Assembly (NCBI RefSeq): GCF_000275825.1 | Contig: NZ_JH719942.1 | Location: 2,042,013 to 2,106,012, forward strand | DNA: 64,000 nt | Reading direction: 5' to 3' | Origin: Saprospira grandis DSM 2844 | GTDB lineage: Bacteria; Bacteroidota; Bacteroidia; Chitinophagales; Saprospiraceae | Part shown: in pieces, positions 60,199 through 64,000 of the stretch | Layout: each line of letters opens with the position of its first letter | Numbering within the stretch: position 1 is the stretch's first letter | The notes under the pieces: generated by a model | What the model was told of the DNA's origin: nothing | The model's database searches: none | What the model saw: the letters and a program-made list of their open reading frames with translations, nothing else | Made by a program: the position numbers and the translations under genes

Positions 60199-60323
60199 GC
60201 GGCCTAGCGATGTGTAGGGGGGCGGCGAAGCCGCAGACCTAGCCAGCTTGCTGGCGCAGGGCCGAGCAGACCTGCGAGCCCCGAAACGTAGCGCCGCAAG
60301 CGTAGCGCAGCGGAGGCCCCAAA
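60199..60323 (-). repeat. DHR copy 21, type A
   Basis: Minus-strand reading: head GGGGCCT, tail TAGGCC. Core GGCTCGCAGGTCTGCTCGG. Second hairpin GCCAGCAAGCTGGC, third TGCGGCTTCGCCGC. The head ends 28 bases before the dtd start codon. The 415-base gap 59937-60351 is almost wholly repeat copies 20 and 21. Confidence 0.85.
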
Positions 60324-60351
60324 TTACTCATCAACCTATAAATCTAAAAAA

Positions 60352-60810
60352 ATGCGTTTAGTCATTCAACGAGTAAAAAATGCCGAAGTAAAGGTAGATG
60401 GCAAAACAGTAGGCCAAATTGAGCAGGGGCTTTTTGTGCTGCTCGGTATTCATCAAGAAGATAGTAGCAAAGATGTTGATTGGCTCATCCAAAAGCTAAT
60501 TAAAATCCGTATATTCAATGACGAGCAAGGCAAAATGAATTATTCTGTTCGAGATGTTCAAGGGCAGCTCCTTGTTGTGAGTCAATTTACGCTTTATGCG
60601 GCCTGTAAAAAAGGCAATCGGCCCTCCTATACTCGAGCAGCTAGGCCAGAACAAGCCATTCCGCTCTATGAAGAATTTATAGCCAAAGCAGAGGCGGAAT
60701 TGGGCCAAAAAGTAGCGACTGGGCAGTTTGGCGCCGACATGCAAATTGAACTAAACAATGATGGGCCTGTTACCATCATTTTGGATAGCATCACCCCCGA
60801 GATTTTTTAA
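60352..60810 (+). CDS. dtd: D-aminoacyl-tRNA deacylase
   Basis: A 152-residue enzyme that cleaves D-amino acids (for example D-Tyr) and glycine mischarged on tRNA-Ala. MRLVIQRVKNAEVKVDGKTV, the active-site motif SQFTLYAACKKGNRPSY and the cross-subunit motif NDGPVTIILDS, with the conserved Gly-cisPro, are all present. E. coli Dtd has 145 residues. It is a cytoplasmic homodimer. The start follows repeat copy 21; 24 bases downstream is a secreted-protein gene with probably unrelated function. Confidence 0.96.
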   Translation: MRLVIQRVKNAEVKVDGKTVGQIEQGLFVLLGIHQEDSSKDVDWLIQKLIKIRIFNDEQGKMNYSVRDVQGQLLVVSQFTLYAACKKGNRPSYTRAARPEQAIPLYEEFIAKAEAELGQKVATGQFGADMQIELNNDGPVTIILDSITPEIF

Positions 60811-60834
60811 CCTCCCCTCCCAAAACTTAATTTT

Positions 60835-61647
60835 ATGAGAAAATCTTTCCTTTTTTTCCTTTTTGGCCTAGGCCTACTTTATGCGGGCCTGCAAAGTAGT
60901 AGTGGCGGACGAGCCGCGGGCGGAAATGACAACAGTGGTTCGCCCTTATCTAGCTCCACTTGTTCGGCCTGTCATGGGGCGGCCTCCTCGAATACGGTCG
61001 TGAGCGTAAGCTTATTGGACCAGAGTGGCAATGTAGTGACCGAGTATATTCCGGGCGAGCATTACTCTATTTTTGTCAATGTGAATAACCCCAACTATAG
61101 CCAATATGGGGCGCAGGCTGTTATTTTAGATGGGGCCAACAATCAGGCGGGGACATTGGACAGTGTCATTACGTCAAATACACAGATTTCAACTGTTAAT
61201 AACAGAAGTTATTGGGAGCATCAGGGGCGCTCGAGTACAGGCAACTTTACGGCTGCTTGGACTGCCCCCGCGGCAGGTACAGGAACGGTAACTGTCTATG
61301 CGATGGGCAATGCGGTAGATAGCAGCGGCAGTACATCTGGGGATGCGCCTTCTAGTCCGATTAGCATTAGTTTTACGGAAGTAGTGAGCAGTGGTTTAGT
61401 CAGTTTGCCTAGCGAAGGGCTAAGGGTTTGGCCAAATCCTAGTCCGAATGGGCAGTATTTTTTCCGTCAAACTACCGATGCGCCATTGCAGTCGCTACGG
61501 ATATTCAACAGCCAAGGGCAGCTTATCCGAGAAGAGCAGCTTCAAGGTTTCGAGGGGCAGATTTCTTTAGAAAATGAGGCCAAAGGGCTTTATTATTTAG
61601 AACTGCAAACGGAGAAAGGGCGTTGGCAGAAAAAATTGGTCCGTTAA
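60835..61647 (+). CDS. Secreted Reeler-like/choice-of-anchor protein with CxxCH motif and type IX sorting domain
   Basis: A 270-residue protein. Signal peptide (FLFFLFGLGLLYAGLQSSS), then GSPLSSSTCSACHGAASSNT with a CSACH heme-binding-type motif (about residues 43-47). Next is a Reeler-like beta domain (VTEYIPGEHYSIFVNVNNP, YGAQAVILDG, YWEHQGRSSTGNFTAAWTAP, VTVYAMGNAV) and a C-terminal type A sorting domain (LRVWPNPSPNGQYFF, LRIFNSQGQLIREEQL, KGLYYLELQTEKGRWQKKLV). It should be exported by type IX secretion and attached at the surface. Whether the CxxCH binds heme is not known; ccmE/ccmF in this window could supply it. Confidence 0.85.
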   Translation: MRKSFLFFLFGLGLLYAGLQSSSGGRAAGGNDNSGSPLSSSTCSACHGAASSNTVVSVSLLDQSGNVVTEYIPGEHYSIFVNVNNPNYSQYGAQAVILDGANNQAGTLDSVITSNTQISTVNNRSYWEHQGRSSTGNFTAAWTAPAAGTGTVTVYAMGNAVDSSGSTSGDAPSSPISISFTEVVSSGLVSLPSEGLRVWPNPSPNGQYFFRQTTDAPLQSLRIFNSQGQLIREEQLQGFEGQISLENEAKGLYYLELQTEKGRWQKKLVR

Positions 61648-61670
61648 AAGAAGTCTAATTAACTAAAATG

Positions 61671-61712
61671 AAAGCAGTCCTCTAGTCTTTGAGCTAGGGG
61701 ACTGCTTTTTTT
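61671..61712 (+). terminator. Intrinsic terminator after the CxxCH protein gene
   Basis: AAAGCAGTCCTCTAG opposite CTAGGGGACTGCTTTTTTT. Confidence 0.88.
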
Positions 61713-61787
61713 GGGCCAAAAGAAGAACAAACAGCGCTTTGAAAACTGCCTAAAAATGTGTTTTTTAGGGGTCTTAAAGCAAAAAAT

Positions 61788-63143
61788 ATGATGCATCAGA
61801 GAATGCGAAACAATGCCAAAACGCTTAGCCGAGAGCTCAATTGGTTAAAGTCGGTATTGAAACTTCGCTATAAAATATCTATAGAAAGCCAGCGGCCCAA
61901 CCAGGACATCTATGAAATCTTGCCGCCAGACATTAGCCAAGACAATTCGGTTTATGGGCAGTGCATACGGCATTTTGCCATGAGTTCTGATGAGCGTTTA
62001 GTCTTGATTTTAAGTCTTTGTCCGCATATTCGGCCCGAGATATTGGATCTCTTTTTTACTAAAAACAAGAGTTACGAGCGCATTTACACTCAATTTGGGG
62101 GCTTAGTGGGCAAGCGCCACAGCGGATTTCTTCCCACAGGAGAAACGGCGGCCTTTATCATTGCGGGAAACAATGTGGCCAAGCGCATAGAAGTGCTAGA
62201 GTTATTTCGGCCTGCCCACTATTTTTCTAAATTGGGTATTCTCAAGCTGGACCTACAAAAGGGCCAATACCGAGAGCCCGTATTGAGTAACCCTTTAGAG
62301 ATTTCTGAGGAATACTTGATGCGGCTTACGAGTGGGCAGCCCTACAAACCTGATTTTAGTACAACTTTTCCGGCCAAATTGCTCAGCACTCGTTTAGATT
62401 GGGCCGATTTGGTCCTAGACCCCCATGTTTTGGCCGAAGTTTCTGAAATTACGGCTTGGCTAGAGCATGAAGATAAAATCATGAACGATTGGGGCCTTAA
62501 AAAGCTGCTCAAAAGAGGCTATCGCGCCCTTTTCTATGGCCCTCCAGGTACGGGTAAAACCCTAACTGCTTGCTTATTGGGCAAAAGTATGGGCCTAGAT
62601 GTCTATAGAGTAGACCTCTCTCAGGTGGTCTCTAAGTACATTGGAGAAACCGAAAAAAACATGGCCAATATCTTTGATCAGGCCGAAAATAAAAACTGGA
62701 TCCTCTTCTTTGATGAGGCCGATGCTTTATTTGGCAAACGGACCAATGCCTCTGATTCTAAAGATCGACATGCCAACCAAGAAGTGGCTTATCTGCTCCA
62801 AAGAGTAGAAGACTACTCTGGCGTGATTATATTGGCCACCAACCTCAAGGCCAATATGGATATTGCCTTTAGCCGCCGCTTTCAATCCATGATCTATTTC
62901 CCCACGCCCAACTACGAACAACGCCTCCGCCTTTGGCGCAATAGCTTTGAAGGCCTACAGCTAGAAGATGATGTAGACTTTCACCAATTGGCCAACGATC
63001 ATAAAATTGCTGGGGGTAGCATCATTAACATCCTGCGCTATTGCTCGCTCTCGGCCCTAAGTAGAGGCCAAGATAAAATAGCCATGGAGGATATAGAAGA
63101 AGGCTTGCGCAAAGAACTACGCAAAGAAGGGAAAACACTCTAA
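61788..63143 (+). CDS. AAA-family ATPase
   Basis: A 451-residue protein from the ATG at 61788; a GTG 30 bases upstream is a weaker alternative. Residues about 1-215 form an N-terminal region without a known motif (LNWLKSVLKLRYKISIESQR and so on). The AAA module follows: Walker A GPPGTGKT (251-258), Walker B ILFFDEADALFG with Asp309-Glu310, sensor 1 VIILATNLKANMD, and Arg fingers in FSRRFQSMIYFPTP. The C-terminal helical domain ends RKELRKEGKTL. The general group acts on protein complexes; the substrate is unknown. The ion channel gene lies 123 bases downstream. Confidence 0.88.
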   Translation: MMHQRMRNNAKTLSRELNWLKSVLKLRYKISIESQRPNQDIYEILPPDISQDNSVYGQCIRHFAMSSDERLVLILSLCPHIRPEILDLFFTKNKSYERIYTQFGGLVGKRHSGFLPTGETAAFIIAGNNVAKRIEVLELFRPAHYFSKLGILKLDLQKGQYREPVLSNPLEISEEYLMRLTSGQPYKPDFSTTFPAKLLSTRLDWADLVLDPHVLAEVSEITAWLEHEDKIMNDWGLKKLLKRGYRALFYGPPGTGKTLTACLLGKSMGLDVYRVDLSQVVSKYIGETEKNMANIFDQAENKNWILFFDEADALFGKRTNASDSKDRHANQEVAYLLQRVEDYSGVIILATNLKANMDIAFSRRFQSMIYFPTPNYEQRLRLWRNSFEGLQLEDDVDFHQLANDHKIAGGSIINILRYCSLSALSRGQDKIAMEDIEEGLRKELRKEGKTL

Positions 63144-63266
63144 ATATTAAATTAAAAGCCTTGGAATACAAGCCTTATATAATAAATTACTAATTTTAAG
63201 TTCTGTGCTACACCTACCTAACACTATTGAACCAATCACACTGCTAAGCAAAAAAGAAACAGCCCT

Positions 63267-64000
63267 ATGAGCAGTTCCTCAAAAGGATTACAGGAGTTCG
63301 CACGCTCTATTATCCGCACCAATCTATTTAATTTTAGCATTCTCGGAGCTATTGTCATCAATGGACTCCTCATTGGTATCCAAACCTATGAATGGGCTCC
63401 AGAATGGTTGCATTATGTGCAGCTCTTTATCCTCTTTGTCTTTTTTGGAGAAATCTGGCTGCGCTGGGTGGGCAGAACAAGCACAAAGCAGTTCCTCTCC
63501 GATGGCTGGAACTATTTCGATATTATCATCTTGGTCCTAGGCGTCGTCCCCGAAGTCGCCGATATTATTATGGCTAGCGAAAAAAGTGGCCAGAATAGTG
63601 TCTGGGCTACCCTGCGGGTGCTCCGAGTCGTGCAACTGACCCGCTCTATCCGAGCCGTAGAAGAAATGCAGGTGCTGGTGGCCGTTTTGGTCCGCTCCGT
63701 GCGCTCACTTTCCTATATCGCAGTCCTCTTTTTCTTGATTATGTATATCTACGCTATTATCGGCGTTTCGCTCTTCAAGAATCCAGATTATGCCGAATCA
63801 GACCATCTAGCGCTGACCATCAGCAACCCAGACCCCTACAAGGATATGGGAGAGGCCTTTTTTACACTGTTTAGAATCCTAACCGGAGAAGACTGGACCG
63901 ACCTGCGCTACAATATGCTCGATAATGAGTATACTACAGCCAATGGCCGATCTGTGGTCGCCCCCGATGTGCCCAATTGGGTCAAAACACTCTATCATGT
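63267..64000 (+). CDS. Voltage-gated ion channel, NaChBac-like (3' end outside window)
   Basis: At least 244 residues of a six-helix channel subunit. S1 to S3: NLFNFSILGAIVINGLLIGI, LHYVQLFILFVFFGEIWLRW and FDIIILVLGVVPEVADIIM. S4 has Arg at every third position: TLRVLRVVQLTRSIRAVEE. S5 is SYIAVLFFLIMYIYAIIGVS. The pore helix and filter read FFTLFRILTGEDWTDLRY: the TxExW pattern of bacterial sodium channels, here TGEDW. S6 and the C-terminus lie beyond the window. Such proteins work as tetramers in the inner membrane. Na+ or Ca2+ preference cannot be decided by eye. Confidence 0.9.
   Translation, partial: MSSSSKGLQEFARSIIRTNLFNFSILGAIVINGLLIGIQTYEWAPEWLHYVQLFILFVFFGEIWLRWVGRTSTKQFLSDGWNYFDIIILVLGVVPEVADIIMASEKSGQNSVWATLRVLRVVQLTRSIRAVEEMQVLVAVLVRSVRSLSYIAVLFFLIMYIYAIIGVSLFKNPDYAESDHLALTISNPDPYKDMGEAFFTLFRILTGEDWTDLRYNMLDNEYTTANGRSVVAPDVPNWVKTLYH

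Noticed and set aside
59911-60217. Two overlapping open frames after rplQ
   Set aside because: They lie over a terminator and repeat copy 20 and translate repeat DNA.

Overview
The window comes from the chromosome of a member of the Bacteroidota, most like a Saprospira/Saprospiraceae bacterium. The signs are start regions without Shine-Dalgarno sites, promoters of the Bacteroidota form (TTG, about 20 bases, TAnnTTTG), secreted proteins with type IX secretion-type C-termini, CcmE/CcmF cytochrome c maturation, and codon use rich in GGCC. The genus is my inference from overall style, not from a search.

Layout. 1-2345 is the end of secA. 2616-5550 holds two tandem DinB-like DUF1569 proteins, a small protein and a membrane-anchored subtilase. 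5620-7612 (minus) is an iscS-iscU-iscA iron-sulfur operon. 7994-15553 holds a SpoU methyltransferase, two OmpA-related lipoproteins, small secreted proteins, dnaN, a large secreted protein and ccmE, followed by ccmF (to 18109). 18836-23357 (minus) carries a mannose-1-phosphate guanylyltransferase, a SRPBCC protein and sucA. 23767-34998 is a mixed region: small secreted proteins, WG and TPR repeat proteins, a thioesterase, two tRNA-Glu, a TPR histidine kinase with its response regulator, and a secreted metalloprotease. 35338-36824 is an AT-rich three-gene HipB/HipS/HipT-type toxin-antitoxin operon that looks imported. 36835-39831 (minus) is a NagZ-like/beta-lactamase-like fusion. 40460-59936 is the complete str-S10-spc-alpha ribosomal cluster, 32 genes including fusA, secY, infA and rpoA. 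60352-64000 holds dtd, a CxxCH-bearing secreted protein, an AAA ATPase and the start of a voltage-gated ion channel.

The most striking content is between the genes. Twenty-one copies of a GC-rich, 120-180 base hairpin repeat (called DHR here) fill most of the longer intergenic gaps, in both orientations. All share a head (TTTTGGGGC), a core close to GGCTCGCAGGTCTGCTCGG, the word GGTCTG and a tail. The hairpin stems between these conserved words differ from copy to copy yet remain complementary. Head and tail change together: GGCCT with AGGCC in most type A copies, GGCCC with GGGCC in two, and GGCTG with CAGCC in type B. This is the signature of a closing helix kept by selection or by the copying mechanism, so the family looks like a structured RNA or a hairpin-type mobile element. 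Three copies split the otherwise compact ribosomal cluster, and one inverted pair encloses a 21-base tandem array.

Working together: secA and secY belong to one export route used by the many signal-peptide proteins here. The isc genes supply Fe-S clusters, and ccmE/ccmF supply c-type cytochromes. rpoA, the ribosomal proteins, EF-G, IF1, Dtd and tRNA-Glu serve gene expression. Product names rest on motif recognition by eye; no database search was possible.
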